Of a DNA stretch of 64,000 bases, positions 18,553 through 29,613 are shown one piece after another. Origin of the DNA: Haemophilus pittmaniae (GTDB taxonomy: Bacteria > Pseudomonadota > Gammaproteobacteria > Enterobacterales > Pasteurellaceae); contig NZ_LT906463.1 of NCBI RefSeq assembly GCF_900186995.1, positions 2,046,001 through 2,110,000 on the forward strand, given 5' to 3'. How positions within the stretch are numbered: the first letter of the stretch is position 1; each line of letters starts with the position of its first letter. A program made the position numbers and the translations under genes. Below the pieces are notes generated by a model, which worked only from the letters and a program-made list of their open reading frames with translations, had not been told where the DNA came from and did no database searches.

Positions 18553-19749
18553 CTAGGGCAGCTTAGCTACCACCGCATATCCTTCAGCAACAGCCTCCAA
18601 TTGATACCGACTGTCGGCAGTAATGAAGGCACTTTGTCCTTGGCGCAGGTGGATTACATTATTGCCATCACGTAACTGCACTGCACCGGCCATCACTAAC
18701 ATGATTTGCGCACTCGCGGAGGTATGAATGCCTGTTTGTCCTGCATTTAATGCAAGATGCTGTAAAGCAAAATCTTCGGCTGGTGTGAGATAATCAAACA
18801 CCTCAGCTTGTAATGGTGCTGCAGCAATAATTTGCGGCTCGATTTCACTACAATCCACAATTCGTAGCAATTCCTCAATATTGACAAACTTCGGAGTCAA
18901 TCCACCGCGTACGACATTGTCGGAACAAGCCATCAATTCAATATTTTGACCGCGCAAATAGGCGTGTGGAATACCTGCTGCTTGATAAATTCCTTCGCCT
19001 TGTTTAAGTGCTAAAATGTTAAACAAATAAAAACACAATAAACCCGGATCCAATTTATCCCGTGTAATATTCATCGCCTGCAAAGTGTACAGCAGCCAGT
19101 AATCCGGCTCGTTTGGTTGCAATAAACCGGCGGCGAAATCCGCTTGGCGCGCATCGATAATCGGTAATAACCAAGCCGCTAATCGAGCTTGATCCGCGTG
19201 CATAATTTCACCATAAAAAGCATGCAAATCCTGATTTTCCAGCTGCTTAGCCAAATTTTGTAAAGAGGCATGGGCAGATAGACTCTCAATAATCGCCGCC
19301 TTTGATTTAAAACCATGCAATAGCCAAAAATCCGATAAGGCAATCATCATCTCCGGCTTATGATTACGATCTTTATAGGTCCGTTTAGCATCATTAAGTG
19401 CGATACCTTGTGCATTTTCACGACTAAAACCTTCTTCTGCCTGCGCCTTGCTCGGGTGTAATTGAATCGATAAAGGCTGTGCTACATCCAAAATTTTTAG
19501 CAAGTAAGGCAATTCATCACCAAAAGCTTGGCGGCTTTCATTACCTAACGCCTGTGGGTTTTCATGTAGGAAATCGGCTAACTTTTGTCTTTGGCCGTGA
19601 ATTTCAAGCTCAGCTGGAGCGGCCGGATGAGCTCCTAACCACCATTCCGCACAAGGTTCACCATTGGATTTTAGTCCTAGCAGCTGAGGAATATAATCTT
19701 GTCCCCCCCAAGCATAATGTTGCATGGCACCATATAAAGAATAAATCAT
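18553..19749 (-). CDS. manA: Mannose-6-phosphate isomerase, class I
   Basis: Zinc enzyme interconverting mannose-6-phosphate and fructose-6-phosphate, 398 residues. Visible motifs are YGAMQHYAWGG at the start, AEWWLGAHPAAPA near 34-46, the zinc-binding PLSIQLHPSKAQAEEGF near 92-108 with NHKPEMMIAL near 128-137, and AGIPHAYLRGQNIELMACSDNVVRGG, holding the active-site arginine, further on. It lies just downstream of crr on the same strand but is separated by a terminator. That fits use of PTS-imported mannose. Confidence 0.95.
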   Translation of the reverse strand: MIYSLYGAMQHYAWGGQDYIPQLLGLKSNGEPCAEWWLGAHPAAPAELEIHGQRQKLADFLHENPQALGNESRQAFGDELPYLLKILDVAQPLSIQLHPSKAQAEEGFSRENAQGIALNDAKRTYKDRNHKPEMMIALSDFWLLHGFKSKAAIIESLSAHASLQNLAKQLENQDLHAFYGEIMHADQARLAAWLLPIIDARQADFAAGLLQPNEPDYWLLYTLQAMNITRDKLDPGLLCFYLFNILALKQGEGIYQAAGIPHAYLRGQNIELMACSDNVVRGGLTPKFVNIEELLRIVDCSEIEPQIIAAAPLQAEVFDYLTPAEDFALQHLALNAGQTGIHTSASAQIMLVMAGAVQLRDGNNVIHLRQGQSAFITADSRYQLEAVAEGYAVVAKLP

Positions 19750-19774
19750 GCTCTCTCCTTAACTCACCTTACAT

Positions 19775-19807
19775 ATAAAAAATCCGCTTAAAAGAAAGCG
19801 GATTTTT
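19775..19807 (-). terminator. Terminator of the ptsH-ptsI-crr operon
   Basis: Stem AAAAATCCGCTT/AAGCGGATTTTT with a 6-base loop, followed on the minus strand by T residues; 16 bases past the crr stop. Confidence 0.88.
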
Positions 19808-19822
19808 GAGAGAATTAAAACA

Positions 19823-20323
19823 TTATTTTTTCAACGTTAACACAACGGTTTCTGCAGCAATCGCTTCGCCTGATTTCTTCTCAATACTGGCAATTTCATC
19901 CATATTTGAGATAACTACCGGCGTTAATACGGATTTAGCTTTAGATTCTAACAACGCTAAATCAAACTCGATTACGGTGTCGCCACGTTTGACACTTTGA
20001 CCTTCGGCCGCCACTCGAGTGAAGCCTTCACCTTTTAATTCTACGGTATCAATACCAAAGTGAACGAATAATTCGACACCTTCTTTTGATTCCATAGAAA
20101 ATGCATGATTGGTTTCAAAAATTTTACCAATAACGCCGTCAACCGGTGCAACAATCTTGTTACCGTTTGGGCGAATCGCAATACCGTCTCCAACAATTTT
20201 TTCGGAGAATACAACATCCGGCACATCTTCAATATTTACGATTTCACCAGATAGCGGTGCGTAAATTTGAACTTCGACGGATTTGTTTTCTTTTGAACCA
20301 AATAATTTGTCAAATAAGCCCAT
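19823..20323 (-). CDS. crr: PTS glucose-specific EIIA component
   Basis: Cytoplasmic phosphocarrier, 166 residues, that receives phosphate from HPr and passes it to EIIBC. It also regulates adenylate cyclase and permeases by inducer exclusion. Landmarks are [12 protein letters not shown] at the start, [21 protein letters not shown] near 55-75 with the first active-site His, and [19 protein letters not shown] near 83-101, whose HFG holds the phosphorylated His. It is the third gene of the pts operon, 58 bases after ptsI. Confidence 0.96.
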   Translation of the reverse strand: MGLFDKLFGSKENKSVEVQIYAPLSGEIVNIEDVPDVVFSEKIVGDGIAIRPNGNKIVAPVDGVIGKIFETNHAFSMESKEGVELFVHFGIDTVELKGEGFTRVAAEGQSVKRGDTVIEFDLALLESKAKSVLTPVVISNMDEIASIEKKSGEAIAAETVVLTLKK

Positions 20324-20381
20324 TTTAATCTCCTATTAATAAAATACGGCGACATTTTAACGTAAAACGATAATTTTGTAT

Positions 20382-22109
20382 CTAATTTAACGCATGTTGC
20401 GCGGAAAATTCCGCAATTAATTGCTCGATTTCGGCAGCTGTCGGTTTTTCCAGCGCCTGCGCTGCTAATTGTTTCACCGCTTGATGATTTACACCACGAA
20501 TCAATTTCTTGATACGCGGTACAGAAATAGCACTCATACTAAATTCGTCTAAGCCCATACCTAGTAATAATAAGGTCGCCCGTTCATCCCCGGCAAGCTC
20601 GCCGCACATGCCGGTCCATTTACCTTCTGCGTGGGACGCATCAATAACCTGTTTGATTAAGCCTAAAACCGATGGACTCATTGGATTATAAAGATGGGAA
20701 ATCAATTCGTTACCGCGGTCCACTGCCAAGGTATATTGGGTTAAATCGTTGGTACCAATACTGAAGAAATCCACTTCTTTGGCTAAGAATTTAGCATTAA
20801 CTGCTGCAGATGGCGTTTCTACCATGACGCCGACTTGAATATTTTCATCAAAGGCATGGCCCTCTTGACGTAATTCAGATTTCAAAGTTTCGATCACTGA
20901 TTTCAATTCGCGAATTTCTTCCACGGAAATAATCATCGGGAACATCACCGCCAATTTACCAAATGCGGAAGCGCGCAATACTGCACGCAGTTGGGCATGC
21001 AGAATTTCACGACGATCTAATGCAATACGTACTGCGCGCCAACCTAGGAATGGGTTCATTTCTTTCGGCAAGTTCAAATACGGTAATTCCTTGTCTCCAC
21101 CGATATCCATGGTACGCAATACCACCAAACGACCATTCATTGCCTCTACCACTTCTTTGTAAGCAATAAACTGTTCTTCTTCGCTCGGTAACTGATCACG
21201 ATCCATAAATAGGAATTCCGTACGATAGAGGCCAACCCCTTCAGCACCATTACGATCTGCGCCTTCGCAATCACGAATAGTTCCGATATTTGCTACTACA
21301 TCGACACGATGTCCATCTAAAGTAATCGCTGGTAAATCTTTCAATTTGGCCAACTCGGCTTTTTCTTCGGCTAATTTAACTTCTAAGGCTTTTAATTCGG
21401 CAATTTTCTCATCGCTCGGATTCACATAAACCTGATTGTTAATTGCATCTAAAATTAAGAAATCACCATTATTGACTAACTGGGTTACATTATTAGTACC
21501 CACAATTGCCGGTAATTCAAGAGAACGCGCCATGATGGAGGTATGGGATGTACGACCACCAATATCGGTAATAAAGCCAAGCACTTTATCTAAATTTAGC
21601 TGTGCAGTTTCCGATGGTGTCAAGTCGTAAGCGACTAAAATAACCTCTTCATTAATATCACCGAGATCGACAATTTTCATACCGAGGATATTTTTAATCA
21701 AACGATTACCGATATCACGAATATCACCGGCACGCTCTTTCAAATATTCATCATCAATTTCCGATAACATTGCGACTTGCTGATCAATAATCTTGCTTGC
21801 AGCAACACCGGCATTTACTTTATGAGAACGCAAGTAATCAATGATTTCTTCTTCTAATTCTTCATCTTCCAAAATCATTAAGTGGCCTTCAAAAATGGCC
21901 GCTTTTTCTTCGCCCAATGACGCTAACGCACGATCTCTGATAGAACTCAACTGCTCTACAGCAGCTTTACGGCCTTCATAGAAACGGGCAATTTCAGCAT
22001 CGATTTGCTCATCAGTGATTTTTTGTGTATCAAGAACGATTTGTTCTTCTTTAAGAACCAACGCATTACCAAAGATAATGCCAGGAGAAGCGGGAATACC
22101 TGAGATCAT
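20382..22109 (-). CDS. ptsI: PTS enzyme I (phosphoenolpyruvate-protein phosphotransferase)
   Basis: Takes phosphate from phosphoenolpyruvate and gives it to HPr; 575 residues. The frame extends 14 codons further upstream, but the ATG at 22109 gives [14 protein letters not shown], matching E. coli PtsI, and GGAAGG lies just before it. The phospho-His is in [21 protein letters not shown] near residue 189. The PEP-binding domain shows [42 protein letters not shown] and the catalytic Cys in [10 protein letters not shown]. TmaR, encoded nearby, is its polar localisation partner in E. coli. Confidence 0.96.
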   Translation of the reverse strand: MISGIPASPGIIFGNALVLKEEQIVLDTQKITDEQIDAEIARFYEGRKAAVEQLSSIRDRALASLGEEKAAIFEGHLMILEDEELEEEIIDYLRSHKVNAGVAASKIIDQQVAMLSEIDDEYLKERAGDIRDIGNRLIKNILGMKIVDLGDINEEVILVAYDLTPSETAQLNLDKVLGFITDIGGRTSHTSIMARSLELPAIVGTNNVTQLVNNGDFLILDAINNQVYVNPSDEKIAELKALEVKLAEEKAELAKLKDLPAITLDGHRVDVVANIGTIRDCEGADRNGAEGVGLYRTEFLFMDRDQLPSEEEQFIAYKEVVEAMNGRLVVLRTMDIGGDKELPYLNLPKEMNPFLGWRAVRIALDRREILHAQLRAVLRASAFGKLAVMFPMIISVEEIRELKSVIETLKSELRQEGHAFDENIQVGVMVETPSAAVNAKFLAKEVDFFSIGTNDLTQYTLAVDRGNELISHLYNPMSPSVLGLIKQVIDASHAEGKWTGMCGELAGDERATLLLLGMGLDEFSMSAISVPRIKKLIRGVNHQAVKQLAAQALEKPTAAEIEQLIAEFSAQHALN

Positions 22110-22145
22110 AGTAACCTTCCGAGATAATAAGTGATTATAAAACAA

Positions 22146-22171
22146 AGCCATAAACCGCAGGGTTTATGGCT
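22146..22171 (-). terminator. Hairpin between ptsH and ptsI (possible attenuator)
   Basis: Perfect 11-bp stem AGCCATAAACC/GGTTTATGGCT with a 4-base loop, followed on the minus strand by a weak TTGTTTTAT tract. It could reduce ptsI relative to ptsH, consistent with HPr being needed in excess. Confidence 0.55.
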
Positions 22172-22185
22172 GTATTTGTTGTTGA

Positions 22186-22443
22186 TTACTCAAGAGTCGG
22201 GATTAACGCGACCAAATGCTCAACGGCCTGCTGTTCATCGTCACCTTCTGCCGAGATGGTGATTACAGTGCCTTGGGTTAGCCCCAAAGTTTGCAGTTTG
22301 AACAGGCTTTTTGCACTGGCGCTTTTACCGCCAGAGGTGACGGTAATATCAGAAGCAAAGGCTTTGGCTTCTTTCACAAATTGTGCGGCAGGGCGAGTAT
22401 GCAAACCGTTAGGTGCTGTAATTTCGACATCTTTTGAGAACAT
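22186..22443 (-). CDS. ptsH: PTS phosphocarrier protein HPr
   Basis: Small phosphocarrier between enzyme I and sugar-specific EIIA proteins, 85 residues. The active site is [11 protein letters not shown] with His15. The regulatory-site region is [19 protein letters not shown] around Ser46. The C-terminus [18 protein letters not shown] is typical of proteobacterial HPr. It is the first gene of the ptsH-ptsI-crr operon and runs divergently away from nothing, since rsgA upstream is on the same strand. Confidence 0.96.
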   Translation of the reverse strand: MFSKDVEITAPNGLHTRPAAQFVKEAKAFASDITVTSGGKSASAKSLFKLQTLGLTQGTVITISAEGDDEQQAVEHLVALIPTLE

Positions 22444-22581
22444 AATGTTACCTCTAATTGATAATGGTTAAATTTTGAAAACCTGCTATAGAAAATAGCC
22501 ATAGTATCCTTGTTAAATGGCAAAGAATCAAGGAATTTCACCAGAAAGAAAAAAACCGCTGACAATTTAAACTATATTTGG

Positions 22582-23625
22582 TTAATTTGTAGAAAAATGC
22601 CGCTGTGAACGGGTCTCATTTAAGCCTGCGATTAAACGATGATAGTTATCGTAGCGCAATGCCGAAATTTTTCCTGCTAACATAGCTTCACGCAACGCAC
22701 AGCCGGGATCATCCAAATGCTTGCAATCCCTAAATTTACAGCTACCTAAAACATATTGAAACTCACGATATCCTTGGGTAATTTGCGTCGCATCCAAATG
22801 CCACAAACCAAATTCCCGAATTCCCGGAGAGTCAATTAAATGTCCACCATTCGGCAAATGATATAATCGGGATGCCGTAGTTGTATGCTGCCCTAGGCCT
22901 GATATCTCACTGACTTCTCCGACCTGTGCAGTCTCTTCGGGCAGAATATGATTGATCAGGCTAGATTTACCCACGCCTGATTGGCCGACGAAGATCGCTG
23001 TGCCCTCACTTAAAAAACCTATCAACTTATCCATATTTTTACCGGTTTCCGCCGAAATAATTAAGGTTTGATAGCCGATATCGCGATAAATCTGTAATAG
23101 ATTCTCCACTTCATGCTCTTGTTCGCTACTCAACAAATCGCCTTTATTTACTACGATTAAGGGTTCAATACCGGCATTTTCACAAACCACCAAATAACGA
23201 TCGATAATGTTTAAGGACAGCTCCGGCAACACCGCCGAGACAATAATAATGCGATCCAAATTAGCTGCGATAGGTTTTAAACCGTCATAATAATCCGGTC
23301 TGGAAATTTCATTACGGCGTGGATGAATCGCTTCAACAACTCCGCTCACGCCCTGCAGCTGCTCATTGCCCTTACGCCAAATAACGCGATCCCCCACCAC
23401 TAATGAGCTCAGCGTACGACGTAAATTACAGCGAAAACATTCTCCTCGCTCATCTTCAATATCGGCATGCATCGCATAACGGGAAACGACTATTCCCTCT
23501 TGGGTCGGGCCGAGCATTTCATCGGCCCATTGTGGTTCTTTTTGTTGACGATGGCGATGCAATGCTTTGGCATTATTCGAACGAATTCGGCGGGTTTGAT
23601 TTTGGGTCAGTTTACGTTTGCTCAT
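22582..23625 (-). CDS. rsgA: Ribosome small-subunit-dependent GTPase RsgA
   Basis: Late 30S maturation GTPase, 347 residues from the chosen start. The frame is open 63 codons further, overlapping orn, but [18 protein letters not shown] at 23625 aligns with E. coli RsgA. Order: OB domain ([33 protein letters not shown]), then a circularly permuted GTPase with VVNKGDLL (G4) before [14 protein letters not shown] (G1) and [11 protein letters not shown] (G3). The C-terminal zinc knuckle shows [16 protein letters not shown]. It is divergent from orn, with a 76-base shared control region. Confidence 0.95.
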   Translation of the reverse strand: MSKRKLTQNQTRRIRSNNAKALHRHRQQKEPQWADEMLGPTQEGIVVSRYAMHADIEDERGECFRCNLRRTLSSLVVGDRVIWRKGNEQLQGVSGVVEAIHPRRNEISRPDYYDGLKPIAANLDRIIIVSAVLPELSLNIIDRYLVVCENAGIEPLIVVNKGDLLSSEQEHEVENLLQIYRDIGYQTLIISAETGKNMDKLIGFLSEGTAIFVGQSGVGKSSLINHILPEETAQVGEVSEISGLGQHTTTASRLYHLPNGGHLIDSPGIREFGLWHLDATQITQGYREFQYVLGSCKFRDCKHLDDPGCALREAMLAGKISALRYDNYHRLIAGLNETRSQRHFSTN

Positions 23626-23701
23626 AAAGTGGAATCGTTTTTTAACCTGTTTTTGGCTACAATAGCTAGCGTTTAAAATTGCCATAAGGATACCTGAAAT
23701 T

Positions 23702-24250
23702 ATGCCATTAGATAACCAAAATCTGATTTGGATTGACTTAGAGATGACCGGACTGGATCCTGAATCCGAACGTATCATCGAAATCGCCACCATCGTGACC
23801 GATAAGGATCTCAATATTTTAGCCGAAGGTCCGGTTTTAGCTGTTCACCAAGATGATGCTCTACTCAACAAAATGTCCGACTGGTGTGTCAAAACCCACA
23901 CCGCTAATGGCCTCATTGAACGGGTTAAGCAAAGCCGCCTAACCGAACGGGCGGCTGAATTACAAACATTGGATTTTTTAAAACGCTATGTTGATAAAGG
24001 TTGCTCGCCAATTTGTGGCAATAGTGTGGCACAGGATAAACGCTTTTTATTCAAATATATGCCTGAATTAGCTGATTATTTCCACTACCGCCACCTTGAT
24101 GTCAGCACCTTAAAAGAACTAGCTCGCCGTTGGAAACCGGAAATATTGGATGGATTTAGCAAACAAAACACACATTTGGCATTAGACGATATTCGTGAAT
24201 CCATCAAAGAATTAGCTTACTATCGCGAGCACTTCTTAAATCTCAATTGA
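23702..24250 (+). CDS. orn: Oligoribonuclease
   Basis: DEDDh 3'-5' exonuclease that clears 2-5 nt RNA fragments; 182 residues. Catalytic acids are visible in [14 protein letters not shown] near 9-22 (DxE), [18 protein letters not shown] near 108-125 and the [14 protein letters not shown] helix near 158-171 with the general-base His. The length matches E. coli Orn (181). It is divergent from rsgA and just upstream of the tRNA-Gly pair, with no visible terminator in between. Confidence 0.96.
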   Translation: MPLDNQNLIWIDLEMTGLDPESERIIEIATIVTDKDLNILAEGPVLAVHQDDALLNKMSDWCVKTHTANGLIERVKQSRLTERAAELQTLDFLKRYVDKGCSPICGNSVAQDKRFLFKYMPELADYFHYRHLDVSTLKELARRWKPEILDGFSKQNTHLALDDIRESIKELAYYREHFLNLN

Positions 24251-24291
24251 TGAATTTTTCGGCAAACCTGCATTATTATGCATTTTTGCCC

Positions 24292-24319
24292 TTGCACGGG
24301 GCGCAAATATTCGTATAAT
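24292..24319 (+). promoter_or_regulatory. Promoter of the tRNA-Gly pair
   Basis: TTGCAC (-35) at 24292-24297 and a perfect TATAAT (-10) at 24314-24319, spacer 16. A GC-rich discriminator (GCGCCC) follows, as in stringently controlled stable RNA promoters. Confidence 0.8.
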
Positions 24320-24343
24320 GAGCGCCCGTTACACAGACGCAAA

Positions 24344-24419
<76 letters not shown>

Positions 24420-24441
24420 ATCTCTAGTCTGTCTTCTCTCC

Positions 24442-24517
<76 letters not shown>

Positions 24518-24549
24518 ATTTCTCTGTTAAAACTCCATTAACTCAAAAC

Positions 24550-24654
24550 GTGACATCCAAACGCCCTATTGTTTTTCGGAATTTTCTCTAAAATAATGCG
24601 TAAGTCATTGATTTTATTAGTATTCATTTTAAAAACCCAAAATAAATGTGACAT
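24550..24654 (-). repeat. Dispersed IHF-type repeat, copy 6 (full length, ATGTCAC-bounded)
   Basis: Minus-oriented with an exact core at 24601-24620. GAAAAT and TAGGGCGTTT are at the family offsets. It is bounded by GTGACAT (ATGTCAC on the minus strand) at 24550-24556 and 24648-24654. It lies between the tRNA-Gly pair and tsaE. Confidence 0.9.
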
Positions 24655-24753
24655 TTTATTTATTTGGCAAATCGCTAGGAAATTTTCCGCTCCATCACTT
24701 AAAATCCCTTAAATAAACAACCAAAATACGATAGAATTCAGCCACTTTTTTCC

Positions 24754-25239
24754 ATGTTTAATATCACCATGAATGAATTTACCCAATACCTGCCCGATGA
24801 AGTCACTATGCGCCGTTTTGCCAAGCATTTGGCACAAATCGTGATGGCTCAAGCCAGTCCTCGCGCAGTGGTGATTTATTTACATGGCGATTTAGGTGCG
24901 GGCAAAACCACATTTACCCGCGGCATGATTCAAGGCTTAGGATTTGCAGGTAATGTAAAAAGCCCAACCTATACCCTTGTGGAAGAATATCAAATTGCTG
25001 ATAAGGCGATTTATCATTTTGATCTCTATCGTCTTGCCTCCCCTGAGGAACTTGAATACATGGGCATTCGTGATTATTTCGATAAGGGCGCGATATGCAT
25101 TTTGGAATGGCCGGAAAAGGGCGGCGAATTGCTACCGTCGGCCGATTTAGAACTTTTTCTTGATTATGTAGATGATGCTCGCTCCCTGCGAGCGGTTGCT
25201 CAAACTGAGCTCGGGCATCAGATTATTAGCGAACTTTAA
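24754..25239 (+). CDS. tsaE: tRNA N6-threonylcarbamoyladenosine biosynthesis ATPase TsaE
   Basis: ATPase needed, with TsaB, TsaC and TsaD, to make t6A37 in ANN-decoding tRNAs; 161 residues. Walker A is [15 protein letters not shown] near 47-61. [31 protein letters not shown] and CILEWPEKG are near-invariant family stretches. A second ATG five codons in is possible; neither has a clear ribosome site. amiB begins 5 bases after its stop, so the run tsaE-amiB-mutL-miaA is compact, as in E. coli. Confidence 0.93.
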   Translation: MFNITMNEFTQYLPDEVTMRRFAKHLAQIVMAQASPRAVVIYLHGDLGAGKTTFTRGMIQGLGFAGNVKSPTYTLVEEYQIADKAIYHFDLYRLASPEELEYMGIRDYFDKGAICILEWPEKGGELLPSADLELFLDYVDDARSLRAVAQTELGHQIISEL

Positions 25240-25244
25240 GATTC

Positions 25245-26783
25245 ATGAAAGCAAAATTCTTTTTTCTACTCGGCGCCTTAACGGCGCTGTTTTCCATTTC
25301 CGTAAACGCGGCCCCTTGGATCATTGCCATTGATCCTGGTCATGGCGGTAAAGATCCTGGCGCAATCGGGCGTAATTTAAAAATTTACGAAAAAAACATC
25401 ACTCTATCGATCGCTCGTGAATTAAAGGCCTTACTTGATAAAGATCCAAATTTTAAAGGCGTTCTAACCCGCCGTGGTGATTATTATATTTCCGTCCCGG
25501 AACGCTCGGAAATCGCACGTAAGTATAAGGCCAACTTTCTCATTTCCATTCATGCTGACTCCTCAGAAAATCCAGCCTTACGCGGTGCCTCCGTATGGGT
25601 ATTATCGAATCGCCGAGCTAATGATGAAATGGGTCAATGGCTAGAGGATGATGAAAAACGCTCCGAATTATTAGGCGGCGCAGGTAAAGTGCTATCGCAT
25701 AACAACGATAAATACTTGGATCAAACCGTATTAGATTTGCAATTCGGTCACAGCCAACGTACCGGTTACCAATTAGGCAACAATATTTTACGTCGTTTTG
25801 CCCGTGTTACCTCACTGTCGCGCAACACGCCACAACACGCCAGCCTCGGTGTATTACGCTCACCGGATATACCTTCCGTATTAGTGGAAACGGGTTTTCT
25901 ATCGAATATGGAAGAAGAGCAAAAGCTCAATACGCCGGCCTATCGGCGCCGCATTGCCTATATGATTTATGAAGGCTTAGTGAACTATCGCAACGGTAAT
26001 TTAAAATCTATCGTTGCATTAGATGATGAGTCATCGACAGATAATGACACTTCCAAAGACGGCAAAAACAACAGCGCCGACCAAATCATCAAACACAAGG
26101 TAAAAAACGGTGAGAGTTTAGGCTCACTCGCCAGCCAATATGGTGTCAAGGTGGCTGATATCGTTGCGCTCAACAAATTAAAACGTAAGGAATTGTGGAT
26201 TGGCGAGACTATAAAAATACCCGCCAATGCAAAAACTCAAGATAAAAAAGAAGCTAAAGCTACCAACAGTAAATCTGAAGATGTCCAAAAGGATAAAAAA
26301 GATAAAGAAGAACCGACAATTAAAGACAGTGGTCTGCGTCATCAGGTGAAAAAAGGTGAAAATCTTGGTCTTTTGGCCAATAAATATCAGGTTAAAACTG
26401 CTGATATCGTTCGTTTGAATAATTTAAAACGCAATGAATTGTGGGTTGGCGAAACTTTGAAAATTCCGGATAACGGAAAAAATAGCACTCCGCCTAAATC
26501 CACTGACGAGAAGAAAAATCAGCCAAACAAGGATATCAAAGACGAGAAAAACAAAAATAAGGCAGGTAAAAAAGATTCTAAAATTGTCGAAGCGACACCA
26601 CAGAAAGAAGATAAATCTGCCGCTAAAAAAATTCCCAATTATCACGTTGTCGAGAAGGATCAAACGCTCTACGCTGTAGCCCGTCAATATAATTTGCCGG
26701 CAGCTCGATTGTTAAAATTAAATCCGCAATTGAAAAATGGCAAAGTGATCGCCGGACAAAAAATTAAGCTCAAGGAAAAATAA
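25245..26783 (+). CDS. amiB: N-acetylmuramoyl-L-alanine amidase AmiB with three LysM repeats
   Basis: Periplasmic zinc amidase that splits septal peptidoglycan, 512 residues with a signal peptide (1-22). The Amidase_3 domain shows [14 protein letters not shown] near 27-40, a glutamate in [18 protein letters not shown] near 101-110 and [11 protein letters not shown] near 214-224. Three LysM modules follow, near 284-327, 364-407 and 466-510, joined by Lys/Asp-rich linkers. The first two are about 70% identical to each other, suggesting recent duplication, while the third is diverged. Its stop codon overlaps the mutL ATG by one base. Confidence 0.93.
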   Translation: MKAKFFFLLGALTALFSISVNAAPWIIAIDPGHGGKDPGAIGRNLKIYEKNITLSIARELKALLDKDPNFKGVLTRRGDYYISVPERSEIARKYKANFLISIHADSSENPALRGASVWVLSNRRANDEMGQWLEDDEKRSELLGGAGKVLSHNNDKYLDQTVLDLQFGHSQRTGYQLGNNILRRFARVTSLSRNTPQHASLGVLRSPDIPSVLVETGFLSNMEEEQKLNTPAYRRRIAYMIYEGLVNYRNGNLKSIVALDDESSTDNDTSKDGKNNSADQIIKHKVKNGESLGSLASQYGVKVADIVALNKLKRKELWIGETIKIPANAKTQDKKEAKATNSKSEDVQKDKKDKEEPTIKDSGLRHQVKKGENLGLLANKYQVKTADIVRLNNLKRNELWVGETLKIPDNGKNSTPPKSTDEKKNQPNKDIKDEKNKNKAGKKDSKIVEATPQKEDKSAAKKIPNYHVVEKDQTLYAVARQYNLPAARLLKLNPQLKNGKVIAGQKIKLKEK

Positions 26784-28675
26784 TGGCAATCCGTATTCTT
26801 TCTCCACAATTGGCCAATCAAATCGCTGCTGGAGAGGTCGTTGAGCGGCCTGCCTCGGTTGTGAAAGAATTGGTAGAAAACAGCCTGGATGCCGGCGCCT
26901 CAAAAATTGAAATTGATATTGAAAACGGTGGCGCAGGATTAATTCGAGTGCGTGATAATGGCTGTGGTATTACTAAAGATGAATTAGCATTAGCGTTAGC
27001 CCGCCATGCCACAAGCAAAATTAGTGACGCCGATGATTTAGAAGCCATTCTAAGTTTGGGATTTCGTGGCGAAGCACTCGCCAGCATTAGCTCGGTTTCC
27101 CGTCTCACGCTAACCTCACGTACCGCCGAACAAACAGAAGCCTGGCAGGTTTATGTGCAAGGAAGAGATATGCAGGCGGTTATCAAACCGGCCGCCCATC
27201 CTGTCGGTAGTACGGTGGAAGTCGCCAATTTATTTTTTAACACACCTGCTCGCCGTAAATTCCTACGTACCGATAAAACCGAATTTGCCCATATTGATGA
27301 AGTTATTCGCCGTATTGCCTTAGCCAAATTCAATATTGCTTTCAACCTCAGCCATAACGGCAAAATCGTTCGCCAATACCGTCCTGCCGTTACGCCAGAA
27401 CAACAACTAAAACGAGTTGCAGCAATTTGTGGTGATACTTTTGTCTCCCATGCATTACGCATTGACTGGCGCCACGGTGATCTACATTTATCCGGTTGGG
27501 TAGCTGAACCACAATTCAACCGTGCGCAAAATGATTTAGCCTATTGCTATATCAACGGTCGTATGGTGCGCGATAAGGTAATCAACCACGCCATTAAGCA
27601 GGCCTACGGTGATTATTTAAGCACCGAGCAATATCCGGCATTTATACTATTTTTAGATCTGAATCCGCATGAAGTAGATGTAAATGTACATCCAACTAAG
27701 CATGAGGTTCGTTTCCATCAAGCCCGCCTAATTCATGATTTTATCTGCCAAGGCATTAGTAATGCTTTGCAACAGCAAACGCAATTACCTTACACAGTGA
27801 ATGAAATTCGAGAGCCTGCCCCACAATGGGCTAGTAAAGGTAACCGTGCGGCCGCGGGCGAAAATATTTTTACCCGACCGCCTGAATCCAAGGCACCTCT
27901 TAAGAAAACAGATATATTTTCAACATCATCGCATTTCCATAAACCAAGTGTACCAAGCAAAAAAGAACAACATTTATACGCGGAGCTTTTAAATACATCC
28001 ACAGTCACGGTTTCTGATAGCGCTATCCCTTCCTACTTGGACAAGGGGAGCCCTGCTCTTTCTAACGAACACACGGTTACTGTGAAAGATAAAGAGAGTG
28101 AAAGTACGCTCACACCATCACTCATAACGCCCTCTTCCACTTCAACGGAAACCGGCGGACATTTACATCTTTTAGCAATTATTGAACAACAGGCACTATT
28201 ATTACGTCGCCAGCAATACTGTTATTTGCTATCCATTCAAAAACTGCAACAATGGCATTGTCAGCTTTGGTTTAAGCAGAAACAGATCCCCCAACAAGCC
28301 TTGTTGATCCCTCTAGTATTTCGCTTGGATAAACAACAGTTTTCCCGTTGGCAGCAACTAGCAGAAGAATTTCAACGTCATGGTTTTGAATTTATTGCTA
28401 ATGCAGACCAATACCGTCTAACCCTCAATCGGGTTCCACAGCTATTACGCCAACAAAATTTACAACACTGTATTGTTACACTATTAAATGACCATCACGA
28501 AAAAAATGCTTTTCTTGAGCAATTGTGCTTATTAATCGATTTTAAGCCAATTCATGAATTACCTGATGCAATCGCTCTACTCGGTGAAACGGAACATTTA
28601 CAACAAAGTGGACAGCATCTCCCTGAAGAACTATTGCATCCGATAAACTGGACACCGCTACTTGAAAAACTATGA
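26783..28675 (+). CDS. mutL: DNA mismatch repair protein MutL
   Basis: Matchmaker between MutS and MutH, 630 residues. The GHKL ATPase starts [21 protein letters not shown]. It continues with [11 protein letters not shown] near 30-40, RDNGCGIT near 57-64 and [11 protein letters not shown] near 91-101. [18 protein letters not shown] closes the N-terminal half. The linker (about 340-450) is low-complexity, and the C-terminal dimer domain lacks the DQHAxxER endonuclease motif, as expected for a MutH-using species. It overlaps miaA by 4 bases (ATGA). Confidence 0.96.
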   Translation: MAIRILSPQLANQIAAGEVVERPASVVKELVENSLDAGASKIEIDIENGGAGLIRVRDNGCGITKDELALALARHATSKISDADDLEAILSLGFRGEALASISSVSRLTLTSRTAEQTEAWQVYVQGRDMQAVIKPAAHPVGSTVEVANLFFNTPARRKFLRTDKTEFAHIDEVIRRIALAKFNIAFNLSHNGKIVRQYRPAVTPEQQLKRVAAICGDTFVSHALRIDWRHGDLHLSGWVAEPQFNRAQNDLAYCYINGRMVRDKVINHAIKQAYGDYLSTEQYPAFILFLDLNPHEVDVNVHPTKHEVRFHQARLIHDFICQGISNALQQQTQLPYTVNEIREPAPQWASKGNRAAAGENIFTRPPESKAPLKKTDIFSTSSHFHKPSVPSKKEQHLYAELLNTSTVTVSDSAIPSYLDKGSPALSNEHTVTVKDKESESTLTPSLITPSSTSTETGGHLHLLAIIEQQALLLRRQQYCYLLSIQKLQQWHCQLWFKQKQIPQQALLIPLVFRLDKQQFSRWQQLAEEFQRHGFEFIANADQYRLTLNRVPQLLRQQNLQHCIVTLLNDHHEKNAFLEQLCLLIDFKPIHELPDAIALLGETEHLQQSGQHLPEELLHPINWTPLLEKL

Positions 28676-29601
28676 ATAAACCGACAGCACTTTTTTTAAT
28701 GGGGCCAACAGCTTCGGGAAAAACGGATTTAGCCATCGCACTACGTCAAGCGCTACCTGTTGAAGTAATTAGCGTTGATTCGGCCTTGATTTATAAGGAC
28801 ATGGACATTGGTACTGCCAAGCCCAGCAAGGCTGAATTAGCCTTAGCGCCACACCGACTCATTGATATTTTGGATCCTGCCGAAAGTTATTCTGCAATGA
28901 ACTTTCGCACTGATGCCTTACGGGAAATGGATGATATTGTTGCTCAAGGTAAGATCCCATTGCTAGTCGGTGGCACTATGCTCTACTACAAAGCCTTAAT
29001 TGAAGGCCTTTCACCTTTACCTTCAGCCGATCCGGTGGTGAGAGCGGAAATTAGTGAGAAAGCCGAGAAACTAGGTTGGCCGACGTTGCATCAAGAGTTG
29101 GCACAAATTGATCCAACATCAGCTTTGCGTATCAATCCAAATGACAGTCAACGCATTAATCGAGCATTGGAAGTTTTTTATTTAACCGGAAAAAGTCTTA
29201 CAACCTTAACCGAACAAAAGGGAGAAGAGCTCCCTTATCACTTTTTACAATTTGCTATCGCTCCGGCTGAAAGAAGAGTTTTGCATCAACGCATAGAGCA
29301 ACGTTTTCATAAAATGATGGAATTGGGCTTTCTAGATGAAGTAAAAGCACTCTATCAGCGAAATGATTTAAATATCGACCTTCCATCAATTCGCTGTGTT
29401 GGTTATCGCCAAATGTGGGAACACCTGCGCGGTGATTACAATCTTGATGAAGCTATTTTCCGCGGCATTTGCGCAACCCGCCAACTAGCTAAACGGCAAA
29501 TTACCTGGTTGCGTGGTTGGTCTAGTGAACTACAATGGCTGGATAGTTTAGCCCCTGAAAATGCATTAACATCGGTATTGGAAAGGGTAAAAAATATTTA
29601 A
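28672..29601 (+). CDS. miaA: tRNA dimethylallyltransferase
   Basis: Adds the dimethylallyl group to A37 of tRNAs reading UNN codons; 309 residues. P-loop [13 protein letters not shown] near 9-21, [18 protein letters not shown] near 34-51, [15 protein letters not shown] and the C-terminal GYRQMWEHL and [14 protein letters not shown] are diagnostic. Start overlaps the mutL stop, so translation is coupled. In E. coli hfq follows miaA; here glnE does, and hfq lies elsewhere next to hflX. Confidence 0.96.
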   Translation: MNKPTALFLMGPTASGKTDLAIALRQALPVEVISVDSALIYKDMDIGTAKPSKAELALAPHRLIDILDPAESYSAMNFRTDALREMDDIVAQGKIPLLVGGTMLYYKALIEGLSPLPSADPVVRAEISEKAEKLGWPTLHQELAQIDPTSALRINPNDSQRINRALEVFYLTGKSLTTLTEQKGEELPYHFLQFAIAPAERRVLHQRIEQRFHKMMELGFLDEVKALYQRNDLNIDLPSIRCVGYRQMWEHLRGDYNLDEAIFRGICATRQLAKRQITWLRGWSSELQWLDSLAPENALTSVLERVKNI

Positions 29602-29613
29602 AAGGACAAGGTA

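Noticed and set aside
23626..23814. 63-codon extension of RsgA running into orn
   Set aside because: It is the antisense of the orn start and its promoter; the homologous start is at 23625.
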